Source: Acidimicrobiales bacterium | Lineage (GTDB): Bacteria > Actinomycetota > Acidimicrobiia > Acidimicrobiales > JACCXE01 | Length of the DNA: 64,000 nt | Direction of reading: 5' to 3' | NCBI GenBank assembly: GCA_035546775.1 | Contig: DASZWD010000047.1 | Coordinates: forward strand, 1-64,000 | Shown: positions 26,771 through 35,319 of the stretch, piece after piece | How positions within the stretch are numbered: position 1 is the first letter of the stretch | How the letters are laid out: each line of letters begins with the position of its first letter | Translations under genes and position numbers: made by a program | The notes under the pieces: generated by a model | Database searches by the model: none | Told to the model about the DNA's origin: nothing | The model's input: the letters and a program-made list of their open reading frames with translations, nothing else

Positions 26771-27886
26771 GTGACGGCGGCGGTGCTCGTCGTCAACGTC
26801 GGTTCGACATCGCTGAAGCTTGCGCTGTTCAACGCCGACGCGTCTGCCGAATTGTGGGCGCGTGAGACGGCGCTCGCCGCCGACAGCGATCGGGTCGCCG
26901 CCATCGGCGAGGCGATCGGCGAGAGCCCGGCGCACGAATACGACGTTGTTGCCGTCGGCCACCGCATCGTCCACGGCGGAGCGACGCTGACTGCGCCGGT
27001 CGTGGTCAACGCCGGCGTCGAAGCGGCGATCGAGGCGGCAGCGCAGTACGCCCCGCTGCACAATCGGGCCGGTCTCGACGGGATCCACGCGGCGTGTGGG
27101 GCCGTCGCCGGCGCACCGCAGGTGGCGGTGTTCGACACGGCGTTTCACCACACGCTGCCGGACGCCGCCGCCGTGTACGGCGGACCGTACGACTGGTTCG
27201 CCACCGGGCTGCGTCGATACGGATTTCACGGCATCAGCCACGAGCACGCGGCGCGCACGGCCGCGGCGCTGCTGGCGCGCCCGGTCGACGAGTTGTGCCT
27301 CGTGACGTGTCACCTCGGGGGCGGAAGTTCCGTGACCGCAGTGGAGCGCGGTCGCAGCGTCGACACGACGATGGGCCTCACACCCCTCGACGGCTTGATC
27401 ATGACGACACGCTCGGGCAGCGTCGACCCGGCACTGGTGCTGCACCTGCTGCGCGCCGGAGCGACGGTCGACGAGGTGGAGAACGTGCTCGAGCACCGGT
27501 CGGGCCTCGCCGGGCTGTCGGGCACGAGCGGCGACCTGCGCGACGTCGTCGCCGCCCGCGACGTGGGTAGTGCGCGGGCGGCGCTGGCCATCGACGCCTT
27601 CGTGCACCGCGTCGCCAGCGGCGTGGGGGCGATGGCCGCCGCCCTGGGCCGCCTCGATGCGATCGTCTTCACCGGCGGGATCGGCGTGCACAGCGCCGAG
27701 GTGCGCGCCCGCGTGTGCGATCAGTTCGCCTTTGCCGGGCTCGGGCTCGACGCGGCCCGCAACACCGCGGCGACGGGCGACACCGTGATCTCCCACGCCG
27801 ACAGCCCGCTGGCCGCCGCCGTCGTAACCGCCCGCGAGGAAGAAGCGATCGCCCGCGCCTGCGCCGCGCTCGTCGGGCACCCCTGA
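26771..27886 (+). CDS. ackA: Acetate kinase
   Basis: The product is 371 residues, slightly shorter than the usual 395-400. It transfers the phosphoryl group of acetyl-phosphate to ADP. Motifs are VNVGSTSLK (Asn9), GHRIVHGG (Arg65), AVFDTAFHHTLP (Asp122), RRYGFHGISHEHA, CHLGGGSSVTAV and MGLTPLDGLIMTTRSGSVDP (Arg214). The second signature departs from the common MGFTPLEGLMMGTRSG at several places but keeps the key Arg. GTG 26771 follows the phosphoketolase stop by one base, so translation is coupled. No phosphotransacetylase gene is present here, so the acetyl-phosphate likely comes from the phosphoketolase. Confidence 0.92.
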   Translation: MTAAVLVVNVGSTSLKLALFNADASAELWARETALAADSDRVAAIGEAIGESPAHEYDVVAVGHRIVHGGATLTAPVVVNAGVEAAIEAAAQYAPLHNRAGLDGIHAACGAVAGAPQVAVFDTAFHHTLPDAAAVYGGPYDWFATGLRRYGFHGISHEHAARTAAALLARPVDELCLVTCHLGGGSSVTAVERGRSVDTTMGLTPLDGLIMTTRSGSVDPALVLHLLRAGATVDEVENVLEHRSGLAGLSGTSGDLRDVVAARDVGSARAALAIDAFVHRVASGVGAMAAALGRLDAIVFTGGIGVHSAEVRARVCDQFAFAGLGLDAARNTAATGDTVISHADSPLAAAVVTAREEEAIARACAALVGHP

Positions 27887-27906
27887 TCCGCGGCGAGAAT
27901 GCCGGT

Positions 27907-28860
27907 ATGGACGGGCGCGAGGTTTCCTGGATACTCGACGGCATCACGATGTACGGCACGCTGGTGTGCCCCGACGGCGAGGGGCCGTTTCCGGCGGTCG
28001 TGCTCGTCGCCGGGAGTGGACCGACCGATCGCGACTGGTGCTCGCCGTTGTTGCCCGGCAGCAACGGGAGCGGCCGCTTGTTCGCCGAGGCGTTAGCCGA
28101 GGCCGGCATCGCGTCGCTGCGTTACGACAAGCGGGCGTCGGGGCCCCACGCGATGCAGAACGTCCCCCGACTCATCGGCAAGCTGAGTATGCAGTCGCAC
28201 CTCGACGAGCTTGTCGCCGCGGTGGGCGCGCTGGTCGGCGACGGGCGCGTCGACCGTTCGCGGATCGCGGGGTTCGGCAACAGCGAAGGCACGCTGCACG
28301 TGTTGCACTACGCCTCCAGTACGCAGGACGTGCCGTTCGTCGGTCTCGTCCTCGCCGCCCCGCCCGGGCGTCCGATTGCGGAGGTGCTGCTGTCGCAGCT
28401 CGAGCTGCAGTCGAGGCAGGTTCCCGGCGGTGCCGAGCTGATGCCGCTCGTACGCGCCGCCGCGACGCGCTACTCCGCCGGACAACCGATGGATCCCGAT
28501 CCGGCGCTGCCCGAGAGCGTGCGCATGGTGCTGCTGAGCTTCGACACACCGGCGAACCTCCCGCTCGCCCGTGAGCTGTGGAACGAGTCGGCGTGCGACG
28601 CACTCAAGCAGGTCACCATTCCGACGCTGGTGCTCATCGGCGGGCGCGACGTGCAGATCGATGCCCACCTCGACGGCGACCCGCTACAGCGCGCCGCCGC
28701 CGGGATGACCAACGTGACCTTCGCCTTCCCGCCGAACGCCAACCACGTGTTCAAGGAAGACACGGGCACGTCGGGGGTCGGTTACAACGACCCGGGCACA
28801 CACCTCGATCCGGAGAGCCTGGCGCGCATCATTGCGTTCCTGCGCGACGCGTTCGCTTAG
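27907..28860 (+). CDS. Alpha/beta hydrolase (esterase-like)
   Basis: The product is 317 residues. The triad is visible as Ser in AGFGNSEGTLHV (about 122), Asp in IGGRDVQIDAH (about 245) and His in PNANHVFKED (about 281). The oxyanion region is VAGSGPTDRD, and LRYDKRASG matches the YuiL/EstB-like group in which a R-YDKRG element is conserved. A cytosolic esterase with unknown substrate. GAGAAT ends 6 nt before the ATG. Upstream in-frame sequence overlaps the acetate kinase and is not used. Its stop is shared with that of the convergent HAD gene inside TTAG. Confidence 0.85.
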   Translation: MDGREVSWILDGITMYGTLVCPDGEGPFPAVVLVAGSGPTDRDWCSPLLPGSNGSGRLFAEALAEAGIASLRYDKRASGPHAMQNVPRLIGKLSMQSHLDELVAAVGALVGDGRVDRSRIAGFGNSEGTLHVLHYASSTQDVPFVGLVLAAPPGRPIAEVLLSQLELQSRQVPGGAELMPLVRAAATRYSAGQPMDPDPALPESVRMVLLSFDTPANLPLARELWNESACDALKQVTIPTLVLIGGRDVQIDAHLDGDPLQRAAAGMTNVTFAFPPNANHVFKEDTGTSGVGYNDPGTHLDPESLARIIAFLRDAFA

Positions 28861-29480
28861 TTGGCGGCGAGGAGCGCGTCGAGTTCGTCGAGCGCGGCGT
28901 CGGGCGGATCGCCGACGAGGATGGCGCGCAGCCCGACGGCGCGCGCCGCGTCGACGTTGCTCTCGAGGTCGTCGAGGAATACCGCATCGCCCGGATCGGC
29001 GACGCCCAACTTGGCGAGCGCCAGTTCGAAGATCGCCGGGTTCGGTTTCCGCACGCCTTCGGCCGACGAGTCGACCACCACGTCGAACAGCTCGTCGACC
29101 GGGATGAGGCTGCGCCACAGGTTCGAGCCCTCGCGCACGTTGTTGGTGATGAGCGCCGTCTTGTAACCGTCGCGGCGCAACTCGAGGACGCGCTCGACGA
29201 CGTGGGGGAACACCACCATCTCTTCGCGCAGCGCCGCCATCGGCGTCAGGTCGAGTTCGACACCCGCGGCCTGTGCCAGCGCGCTGACTTCCTGAAACCA
29301 CTCGGCGAAACCGATCTCGCCGCGCTCGAGGCGATGCCAGGGGTGGTCGCCGTCCTCGTGGTACGCGCCGACGAGCAACTCGACGTTGCCGCCCGCAGCG
29401 GCGGTGAGATTGGGCCACGGCGACGTCGTCAACACGCCTGTCAGGTCGAACAGCACCGCCGATATCGCCACGGATGCCAC
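28857..29480 (-). CDS. HAD-superfamily hydrolase with altered motif I
   Basis: The product is 207 residues in the epoxide-hydrolase-N-terminal/ACAD10-like HAD group. Motif I reads VLFDLTGVLTTSPW: the nucleophile Asp is present but the second Asp, the general acid of phosphatases, is Thr. ALITNN is motif II, KPNPAIFE motif III and VFLDDLESNVDAARAVG motif IV. Loss of the second Asp suggests dehalogenase-like or weak phosphatase chemistry, not standard phosphatase activity. Neighbouring genes give no clear clue. Confidence 0.83.
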   Translation of the reverse strand: MASVAISAVLFDLTGVLTTSPWPNLTAAAGGNVELLVGAYHEDGDHPWHRLERGEIGFAEWFQEVSALAQAAGVELDLTPMAALREEMVVFPHVVERVLELRRDGYKTALITNNVREGSNLWRSLIPVDELFDVVVDSSAEGVRKPNPAIFELALAKLGVADPGDAVFLDDLESNVDAARAVGLRAILVGDPPDAALDELDALLAAN

Positions 29481-29528
29481 GCTACGAGACGTGACGACGT
29501 CCGACGACTTCTGTTACGCCTTCTGCCA

Positions 29529-29557
29529 TTGCGCCGCCAGGTATACGACCGTACATT
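29529..29557 (+). promoter_or_regulatory. Promoter of the Baeyer-Villiger monooxygenase gene
   Basis: TTGCGC (29529-29534) and TACATT (29552-29557) are separated by 17 bp, and GTG 29564 lies 6 nt after the -10 box. A loose palindrome, TACGACCGTA (29544-29553), abuts the -10 box and could bind the TetR protein encoded after the monooxygenase. Confidence 0.5.
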
Positions 29558-29563
29558 TGTTGG

Positions 29564-31360
29564 GTGACGACGACCGAAGAGCTGGGATTCGATCCGGACG
29601 AGCTGCGCGCCAGGTACGAGGCGGAGCGCGACAAGCGCCTGCGTCCTGATGGCGCCGAGCAGTACATCGAGCTGACCGGTCGCTTTGCCCACTACTACGA
29701 GGAAGACCCCTACGTCGACGCGCCGATCGAGCGCGCTCCGATCAACGCGGAGGCGAACGTCGTCGTCATCGGTGGCGGGTTCAGCGGGCTGCTCGCCGGG
29801 GCGCGCCTCACCGAGATCGGCATCGACGAATTCAACATCATCGAGGCCGGGGCCGACTTCGGCGGCACCTGGTACTGGAACCGCTACCCCGGCGCGCAGT
29901 GCGACATCGAGTCGTACTGCTACCTACCGCTGCTCGAAGAGCTCGAGTACATGCCTAAGGAGAAGTACTCCTTCGCCCCGGAGATTTACGAGCACAGCCG
30001 CCGCATCGGCAAGCACTACGGCCTGTACGACAAGACGTGGTTCCAGACGCGGGTGCGGTCGGTCGACTGGGACGAGAGCATCAAGCGCTGGCACCTGCGG
30101 ACCAACCGCGGCGACGACATCAGGGCGCGTTTCGTCATCTTTGCGCTCGGCCCGGCGAACCGTCCGAAGCTGCCGGGCATCGAGGGCATCGACGACTTCA
30201 AGGGCCACTCGTTCCACACGGCGCGCTGGGACTACGACTACACCGGCGGCGACACGAACGGCGGCATGACGGGTCTGGCCGACAAGCGCGTCGCCATCAT
30301 CGGCACCGGGGCGACGGCCATCCAGTGCGTGCCCCGCACCGCCGAGTGCGCGCAGCATCTCTACGTGTTCCAGCGCACGCCGTCGTCGGTCGACCTGCGG
30401 GGCAACAAGCCGACCGATCCCGACTGGTGGAAGTCGCTGTCGCCCGGCTGGCAGAAAGCGCGGCGCGAGAACTTCGCCGGCATCCTGGCGGGCGAGCAGT
30501 TCGACGAGGACCTCGTCAACGACGGCTGGACCGACATCTTCCGCAACATGACGTCGGAGCTGAGCGGTGGCGGCTCGATCCTCGACATCGGCAAGGCGGT
30601 CGAGCTGGCCGACTTCCGCAAGATGAATTCGATCCGCCGGCGCGTCGAGGAGACGGTGAACGACCCGGCCACGGCCGAGGCGCTCAAGCCGTACTACCGC
30701 CAGATGTGCAAGCGGCCCACGTTCAACGACGAGTACCTGCCGGCGTTCAACCGCGACAACGTGACGCTGGTCGACGTGAGCGAGTCCAAGGGCATCGGCC
30801 GCATCACCGAGAAGGGCGTCGTCGCCAACGGCGTCGAATACGCAGTCGACTGCATCATCTTCGCGTCGGGCTTCGAGATCACCACGAAGCTGGAGCGCCG
30901 CATCGGCCTGCCGGTCAACGGGCGCGACGGCCTGTCGCTGTTCGAACACTGGGGCGGCGGCATCAAGTCGCTCCACGGCTTCACCACCCGCGGCTTCCCC
31001 AACTGGTTCTACATCGGCATGTCGCAGAACGCCTTCAGCGTGAACATGACCCAGATGTTCGACGAGCAGGCCCAGCACATCGCCTACCTGATCAAGGAGA
31101 CGATCGACCGCGGCGCCACGACGATCGAGCCGAGCGAGGAGGGCCAGCGCGCCTGGTGCGAGCTGATCGACAATTTCGGGGCCATGACCGCCGCTCTCGG
31201 CTTCTTCGAGAGTTGCACGCCCGGCTACTACAACAACGAAGGCCAGGGTCAGGGTGGGCTCAGCTCGGGCGTGTACGCGGCGGGCATCAACGCCTTCAAC
31301 CAGCTGCTCGTCGACTGGCGCGAGCGCGGCGATCTCGACGGGATGGAGTTGGACCGTTAG
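29564..31360 (+). CDS. Baeyer-Villiger-type flavin monooxygenase
   Basis: The product is 598 residues. Two Rossmann motifs bind FAD (GGGFSG, 70-75) and NADPH (GTGATA, 247-252), and the fingerprint F-x-G-x3-H-x3-W-D is complete at 212-223 (FKGHSFHTARWD). DFGGTWYWNRYPGAQCDIES is the conserved FAD-side loop. The enzyme inserts oxygen into a ketone to give an ester or lactone. About 60 residues precede the first Rossmann fold, as in cyclopentadecanone- and steroid-type members. GTG 29564 is supported by the promoter position. A TetR gene follows, and the hydrolases and dehydrogenase downstream could process the ester product. Confidence 0.92.
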   Translation: MTTTEELGFDPDELRARYEAERDKRLRPDGAEQYIELTGRFAHYYEEDPYVDAPIERAPINAEANVVVIGGGFSGLLAGARLTEIGIDEFNIIEAGADFGGTWYWNRYPGAQCDIESYCYLPLLEELEYMPKEKYSFAPEIYEHSRRIGKHYGLYDKTWFQTRVRSVDWDESIKRWHLRTNRGDDIRARFVIFALGPANRPKLPGIEGIDDFKGHSFHTARWDYDYTGGDTNGGMTGLADKRVAIIGTGATAIQCVPRTAECAQHLYVFQRTPSSVDLRGNKPTDPDWWKSLSPGWQKARRENFAGILAGEQFDEDLVNDGWTDIFRNMTSELSGGGSILDIGKAVELADFRKMNSIRRRVEETVNDPATAEALKPYYRQMCKRPTFNDEYLPAFNRDNVTLVDVSESKGIGRITEKGVVANGVEYAVDCIIFASGFEITTKLERRIGLPVNGRDGLSLFEHWGGGIKSLHGFTTRGFPNWFYIGMSQNAFSVNMTQMFDEQAQHIAYLIKETIDRGATTIEPSEEGQRAWCELIDNFGAMTAALGFFESCTPGYYNNEGQGQGGLSSGVYAAGINAFNQLLVDWRERGDLDGMELDR

Positions 31361-31379
31361 GGCGAACAAGCGCGACGAG

Positions 31380-31919
31380 GTGCTGCTGGCGGCGCGCGAC
31401 GCGTTCGCGGCGCGCGGCTATTCGGGCGCGTCGATGCGAACCATCGCGGCCGACGCCGGCGTCACCGCCATGGCGCTGTACAACTACGCGTCCTCCAAGG
31501 CCGCGCTGTTCGAACTGGTGTGGGGCGAAAGCGTCGAGGCGCTGTACGCCGAGTTCGCCAAGGCGATCGCCGGCCAAGCGACCCTCGTCGACGAGATCAA
31601 CGCCGTGTTCGACGCCGCCTACGCCGCCTTCGTCGACGACCCAGTCGGGCTGCTGTTCACGTCGCGCCTGCTGGTCGAGCGTCGGCATCCGGACCTGGCG
31701 CACATCGACCTGCACCTGACGCCCTACGCCGAGTTCTTCGTCGACATCACCGAGCGCGCCGTGCGCCGCCGCGAACTGAAGCGCAGCCAGCAGGTCGCCT
31801 TCATCGGCTTCGTCACCACGTTGCTGTGGGGCTTCACGTCGATCGCCACGCTGGAGCCGGCGGTGCTCCAGATCAGTGTCGAGGCGTCGAAGGCCGCCGT
31901 GGCGCGCTTCCTTCGCTAG
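31380..31919 (+). CDS. TetR-family regulator with an uncertain start
   Basis: From GTG 31380 the product is 179 residues. The helix-turn-helix is SMRTIAADAGVTAMALYNYA, then SSKAALFELVW, and the rest is a helical ligand-binding domain. Homology clearly begins earlier: in the same frame RANKRDE precedes the GTG, the usual beginning of the first helix, but there is no ATG, GTG or TTG between 31254 and 31380. Starting at ATG 31254 would overlap the monooxygenase gene by 107 bases. Either the protein begins slightly late in helix 1 or it uses a rare start. It probably regulates the monooxygenase. Confidence 0.78.
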   Translation: MLLAARDAFAARGYSGASMRTIAADAGVTAMALYNYASSKAALFELVWGESVEALYAEFAKAIAGQATLVDEINAVFDAAYAAFVDDPVGLLFTSRLLVERRHPDLAHIDLHLTPYAEFFVDITERAVRRRELKRSQQVAFIGFVTTLLWGFTSIATLEPAVLQISVEASKAAVARFLR

Positions 31920-31931
31920 AACGGGCGCGGT

Positions 31932-32936
31932 ATGGAGGAGCGCGAGACCGAGGCGTTGCGGCGCTGGATCGTCGACCACGTCGACGGGATCGACGACGCG
32001 CCGATCGAGACCGAGCTGATCAGCGGTGGTCACTCGAACGTGACGATCGGCGCGCGCGTCGGCGGGCGCGAGCTCGTGGTGCGCCGCCCGCCGGTCACCG
32101 CCTTCCTGCCGACGGCCAACGACGTCGGGCGCGAGTACCGCTTCTACTCGGCACTGCGCGACACGCCGGTGCCGACGCCGGCCGCGTTCGCCTTCTGCGA
32201 CGACGACTCGGTCATCGGGGCGCCGTTCTACGTCATGGAGCGGCTGCACGGCGTCGTGCCTCACGAGGTGGCGGCGCTCGACGGGATCACGGCGGCGGAC
32301 GCCTCTGCGCTGTGTGACCGCTTCGTCGAGGTGCTCGCGGCGATCCACGCCGTCGACTACGGCGCCGTCGGCCTCGCCGACATCGGCAAGCCCACGGGCT
32401 ACCTCGAACGCCAGGTGCGGCGCTGGACGGATCAGTGGCACCGGGCCAAGGTCGACGACGACCCCGTCATCGACGAACTCGCCTCGGTCCTCGGCGCCAA
32501 CATTCCGCCCTCGCCGGCGGCGACGATCGTGCACGGCGACTACCGGCTCGGCAACGTCATGCTCGACGCGTCGACGCGGCGCGACATCGTCGGCGTGTTC
32601 GACTGGGAGATGGCCACCCTCGGCGACCCGCTGGCCGACGTCGGCTACACGATGCTGTATTGGGGCACGACCGATCGCCCGCCCATCCACCCGTCGCAGG
32701 AGTGCGCGGAGATGCCGGGGATGTACCGCGCCGACGAGCTGGCGCAGCGCTACGCCGAGGTGTCGGGTCGCGCCGTCGACCACGTCGAGTTCTATATCGT
32801 GCTGGCGGCGTTCAAGCTGTCGATCATCGGTGCCGGCAATGCGGCGCGCGCCCGCCGCGCCGGACTCGAGGCGCCTGTCGTCAGCGGGCAGATCCCGCTG
32901 GCGAACTGGGCGCTGGAATTCTGGAATCGCCCGTAA
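31932..32936 (+). CDS. APH-family phosphotransferase (ACAD10/11-like kinase domain)
   Basis: The product is 334 residues with a protein-kinase-like fold of the aminoglycoside phosphotransferase group. IVHGDYRLGNVMLD is the catalytic loop (Asp and Asn) and VGVFDWEMATLGDPLADVGY the metal-binding Asp; ISGGHSNVTI is the nucleotide loop and PFYVMERLHG the hinge. This branch matches the kinase domain of human ACAD10/11, which phosphorylates 4-hydroxyacyl-CoAs so they can be dehydrated. Actinobacterial copies travel with acyl-CoA dehydrogenases, as here. A second, different copy lies at 48864-49919. Confidence 0.87.
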   Translation: MEERETEALRRWIVDHVDGIDDAPIETELISGGHSNVTIGARVGGRELVVRRPPVTAFLPTANDVGREYRFYSALRDTPVPTPAAFAFCDDDSVIGAPFYVMERLHGVVPHEVAALDGITAADASALCDRFVEVLAAIHAVDYGAVGLADIGKPTGYLERQVRRWTDQWHRAKVDDDPVIDELASVLGANIPPSPAATIVHGDYRLGNVMLDASTRRDIVGVFDWEMATLGDPLADVGYTMLYWGTTDRPPIHPSQECAEMPGMYRADELAQRYAEVSGRAVDHVEFYIVLAAFKLSIIGAGNAARARRAGLEAPVVSGQIPLANWALEFWNRP

Positions 32937-32952
32937 CCCCAAGGAGCCGTAC

Positions 32953-33429
32953 ATGCCCGCAGCGAACAAGCCGTACCTCGTCGATTTCAAGGACGTGTCG
33001 ACCGTGGGCCTCGAATCGTCACCGGTGGCCGATGCGCTCGCCGGCCTGCGGGCCAACGAGGCGCGCTACTTCAAGACCAAGTACGACGCCGACTTCGTCG
33101 TCGAGCCGGCGAGCAAGGCGAAGAAACTCGTCGGCTACGTCGCCCGGATCCTCAAGGAAGAGCGCGGCATCGTGATCAAGGCCAAGCCGCTCGAGGCCAC
33201 CGAGCTGCACGTCGACGGCATCCGCTGGACCCACGTCTTCTACGAGAGCGGTCTGGCGATCAACGTGCTGTACACGCTCGAGGACAAAGGCAAGCGGGCC
33301 GTCGGCTTCAAGCTGTCCGAAGGCATGGATCCGCCCGAGGAGCTCTCCGCGTTCAAGTGGGCGCGCCAGAAGTCCAAGCTGGCTGGCACTATCCGCGGCT
33401 CGTATTTCGTCATCAAGAACGAGTACTGA
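32953..33429 (+). CDS. Conserved hypothetical protein
   Basis: The product is 158 residues, soluble and lysine-rich compared with its neighbours. No signal peptide, membrane helix or catalytic motif is evident. It has one compact alpha/beta-type domain with strands such as HVDGIRWTHVFYESGLAINV and ends in a run of lysines and aromatic residues. I do not recognise the family. The ATG has a perfect AAGGAG at 32941-32946, six bases upstream, one of the few strong Shine-Dalgarno sites in the window, so it is translated as an internal gene of the operon beginning with the phosphotransferase. Confidence 0.75.
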   Translation: MPAANKPYLVDFKDVSTVGLESSPVADALAGLRANEARYFKTKYDADFVVEPASKAKKLVGYVARILKEERGIVIKAKPLEATELHVDGIRWTHVFYESGLAINVLYTLEDKGKRAVGFKLSEGMDPPEELSAFKWARQKSKLAGTIRGSYFVIKNEY

Positions 33430-33435
33430 CCCTGC

Positions 33436-33455
33436 AACCCCGATTGGGTGGGGTT
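33436..33455. terminator. Possible hairpin between convergent genes
   Basis: AACCCC (33436-33441) and GGGGTT (33450-33455) can pair around an 8-base loop in the 24-bp gap between two convergent genes. There is no U-tract, so termination ability is uncertain. Confidence 0.3.
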
Positions 33456-34617
33456 AGAGCATGTAGTCGTCCGGCTCGAGGCCGAACGTGACGCGCCCGA
33501 CGCGCTTCATGGCATCGGCGGAGAACACGATGTGCTGGCGCGCCGCGTGCAGGTCGCGGGCGGCGCGCTGCAGCGGTTCGTCGTCGCGCACCGAGCTGGC
33601 GCCCGCGAAGGGGAGCAGCGTGTCGACGGCGTTGAGCCCGGCGCGCAGGATGAGCTGCTGCGCGCCGATGACCGCCGCGCGCTGGCGCGCCGTGCACGCG
33701 TCGCCGCGGGTGACGGTGGCCCACGCGTCGCCGATGGCGTCGACGAACAGGGAGCGGGCGGCGCGCAGTTGCAGGTCGGCCTGGGCGACCACGATCTGGG
33801 CGTACTCGTCGTCACACACCGTCGGGCCGATGCCGCGCCGCTTGGTCTGGGCGATCTCGACGAAGCGGTCGACCGCGGCGCGCCCCACGCCGGCGGCGAA
33901 GCCCGTCACCAGCGGCGCCAGCAGGTCGTACATCGGTAACCGGAACAGCGGGCGGTCGATGCGCGCCGGCTCGAACATCGGCGAGCACGTGTGGTCCGCC
34001 GGGACGTACACCGCGTCGACGGCGATGTCGTGGCTGCCGGTGCCGCGCAGCCCCGGGGCGTGCCACGTGTCGATGACGGCGACGTCGTCGCGACGGAACC
34101 AGGCGAAGCGCCAGTCGGGGCGGTCGCCGACGAAGCGCGGCACGTCGCCGTCCATCACGAGCACGCCGCCCATGACGAGCTCGCTGTGGAGCGCGCCGCT
34201 GGCGCACGGCCAGCGGCCCGAGACCACGAACCCGTCACCGGTCGGCACGGCGCGGCCGAGCGGCGCAAACGTACCGGCGACCGGTCGGTCGGGATCGCCG
34301 GCGAGCAGCCCGCGAGCGGCGTCGGGCTCGAGCCACGCCAGCAGCGTGCCGGTGTTGCCGATGAACGTCGTCCAGGCTGCCGATCCGTCGGCCCGCCCGA
34401 GTTCTTCGATCGTCTCGAAAATCGTGAGCGGCGCCGCTTCCAAGCCACCGAGTTCTTCGGCCAGCGCCAAGCGGAACAAGCTGGCGTGCTTGATGGTGGC
34501 GACGAGGTCCGCCGGCATGGTGCGCTGCGCCTCGCCTTCGGCGGCGCGCGCCCGCAGTTCCGGGGCGAGGGCGGCGGCGCGCGCGACGAGATCGGTGGTT
34601 TCGATCGTGAGGGTCAT
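33454..34617 (-). CDS. Acyl-CoA-dehydrogenase-fold flavoprotein (group D monooxygenase-like)
   Basis: The product is 387 residues. The fold is that of acyl-CoA dehydrogenases, but the C-terminal RDLHAARQHIVFSADAMKRV resembles HpaB/HsaA/DszC-type flavin-dependent hydroxylases, in which a conserved D-H/T-x4-H stretch forms the active site. ELGGLEAAPLTIFETIEELG and GLRGTGSHDIAVDAVYVP are shared landmarks. It probably oxidises a catabolic intermediate using flavin delivered by a reductase not present here. AAGGAGA lies 7 bases upstream of ATG 34617. It is divergent from a TetR gene, with a 36-bp palindrome between them. Confidence 0.85.
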   Translation of the reverse strand: MTLTIETTDLVARAAALAPELRARAAEGEAQRTMPADLVATIKHASLFRLALAEELGGLEAAPLTIFETIEELGRADGSAAWTTFIGNTGTLLAWLEPDAARGLLAGDPDRPVAGTFAPLGRAVPTGDGFVVSGRWPCASGALHSELVMGGVLVMDGDVPRFVGDRPDWRFAWFRRDDVAVIDTWHAPGLRGTGSHDIAVDAVYVPADHTCSPMFEPARIDRPLFRLPMYDLLAPLVTGFAAGVGRAAVDRFVEIAQTKRRGIGPTVCDDEYAQIVVAQADLQLRAARSLFVDAIGDAWATVTRGDACTARQRAAVIGAQQLILRAGLNAVDTLLPFAGASSVRDDEPLQRAARDLHAARQHIVFSADAMKRVGRVTFGLEPDDYML

Positions 34618-34634
34618 CGGCTGGTTCTCCTTCG

Positions 34635-34670
34635 ATAGAGTAACACTCTATTAATAGAGTGTTACTCTAT
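34635..34670. promoter_or_regulatory. 36-bp perfect palindromic operator with back-to-back promoters
   Basis: The left arm ATAGAGTAACACTCTATT (34635-34652) is repeated exactly as its reverse complement on the right (34653-34670). Each arm is itself an inverted repeat, AGAGT-N3-ACTCT, so two operator copies face each other. TACTCT occurs on each strand (34663-34668 plus; mirror at 34637-34642), and the -35 hexamer of each promoter would lie on the -10 box of the other. One repressor could thus silence both directions. Confidence 0.85.
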
Positions 34671-35319
34671 GAGTGTGGCGACGGATGTCAAGAGGGGAAT
34701 GACGCGGCGACAGGAAAAGGCCGAGGCGACGCGCCAGCGCGTGCTCGACGCCGCCCTCGACCTGTTCCTCGCCGAGGGGTATACGACCGCCACCATCGCG
34801 GCGATCGCCGACGCGGCCGACGTCGCCGTGCAGACGGTGTACGCCGTGTTCGGCAACAAGAAGGCGATCCTCGACGCCCTGCGCGCTCGCGCCGTCACCG
34901 GCGAGGGTGGCGGGCCGCTGCGCCAGCGCCCGGACTGGCAGGCGATGGAGCGCGAGCGCGATCCGCGCCAGCAACTGCGCCTCCTCGCCACCATCGCCAC
35001 GGGAATCGGCGCCACGATGGGTCCGCTCTACGAGGTGATGACCGGTGCAGCCGCGTCCGATCCCGAGATCGCCGACACCTTCCGCCGTCAGCAGCAGGCG
35101 CGCCACGACGACCAGCGCCACGTCGCCCAAGCGCTGGCGCGGCGCGGGGCGCTGCGGGAAGGGCTCACGGCCAAGGACGCCACCGACGTCATGTGGGTCA
35201 TCGCCAGCCCAAGCACCTATAACAACCTCGTGGGCGAGCGCGGCTGGAGCCGCGACAAGTACGAGCAATGGCTGGGCGACACGCTCATCGCCGCGCTGCT
35301 CGCTACCGTCACGGCGTGA
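34669..35319 (+). CDS. TetR-family regulator
   Basis: The product is 216 residues from ATG 34669. The helix-turn-helix is TATIAAIADAADVAVQTVYA, then VFGNKKAILDALRA, in a clear TetR_N domain; the C-terminal part is helical. Starting at 34669 puts the codon on the last bases of the operator, while ATG 34699 (MTRRQEKAEATRQRV), preceded by AGAGGGGA, gives a more usual start and leaves room for a transcription start point after the -10 box. I think 34699 is quite possible. The adjoining palindrome is the expected target. Confidence 0.85.
   Translation: MSVATDVKRGMTRRQEKAEATRQRVLDAALDLFLAEGYTTATIAAIADAADVAVQTVYAVFGNKKAILDALRARAVTGEGGGPLRQRPDWQAMERERDPRQQLRLLATIATGIGATMGPLYEVMTGAAASDPEIADTFRRQQQARHDDQRHVAQALARRGALREGLTAKDATDVMWVIASPSTYNNLVGERGWSRDKYEQWLGDTLIAALLATVTA

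Noticed and set aside
34669-34698. Treating the palindrome only as a terminator hairpin
   Set aside because: It lies between divergent starts, carries promoter-like boxes on both strands and has internal operator symmetry.
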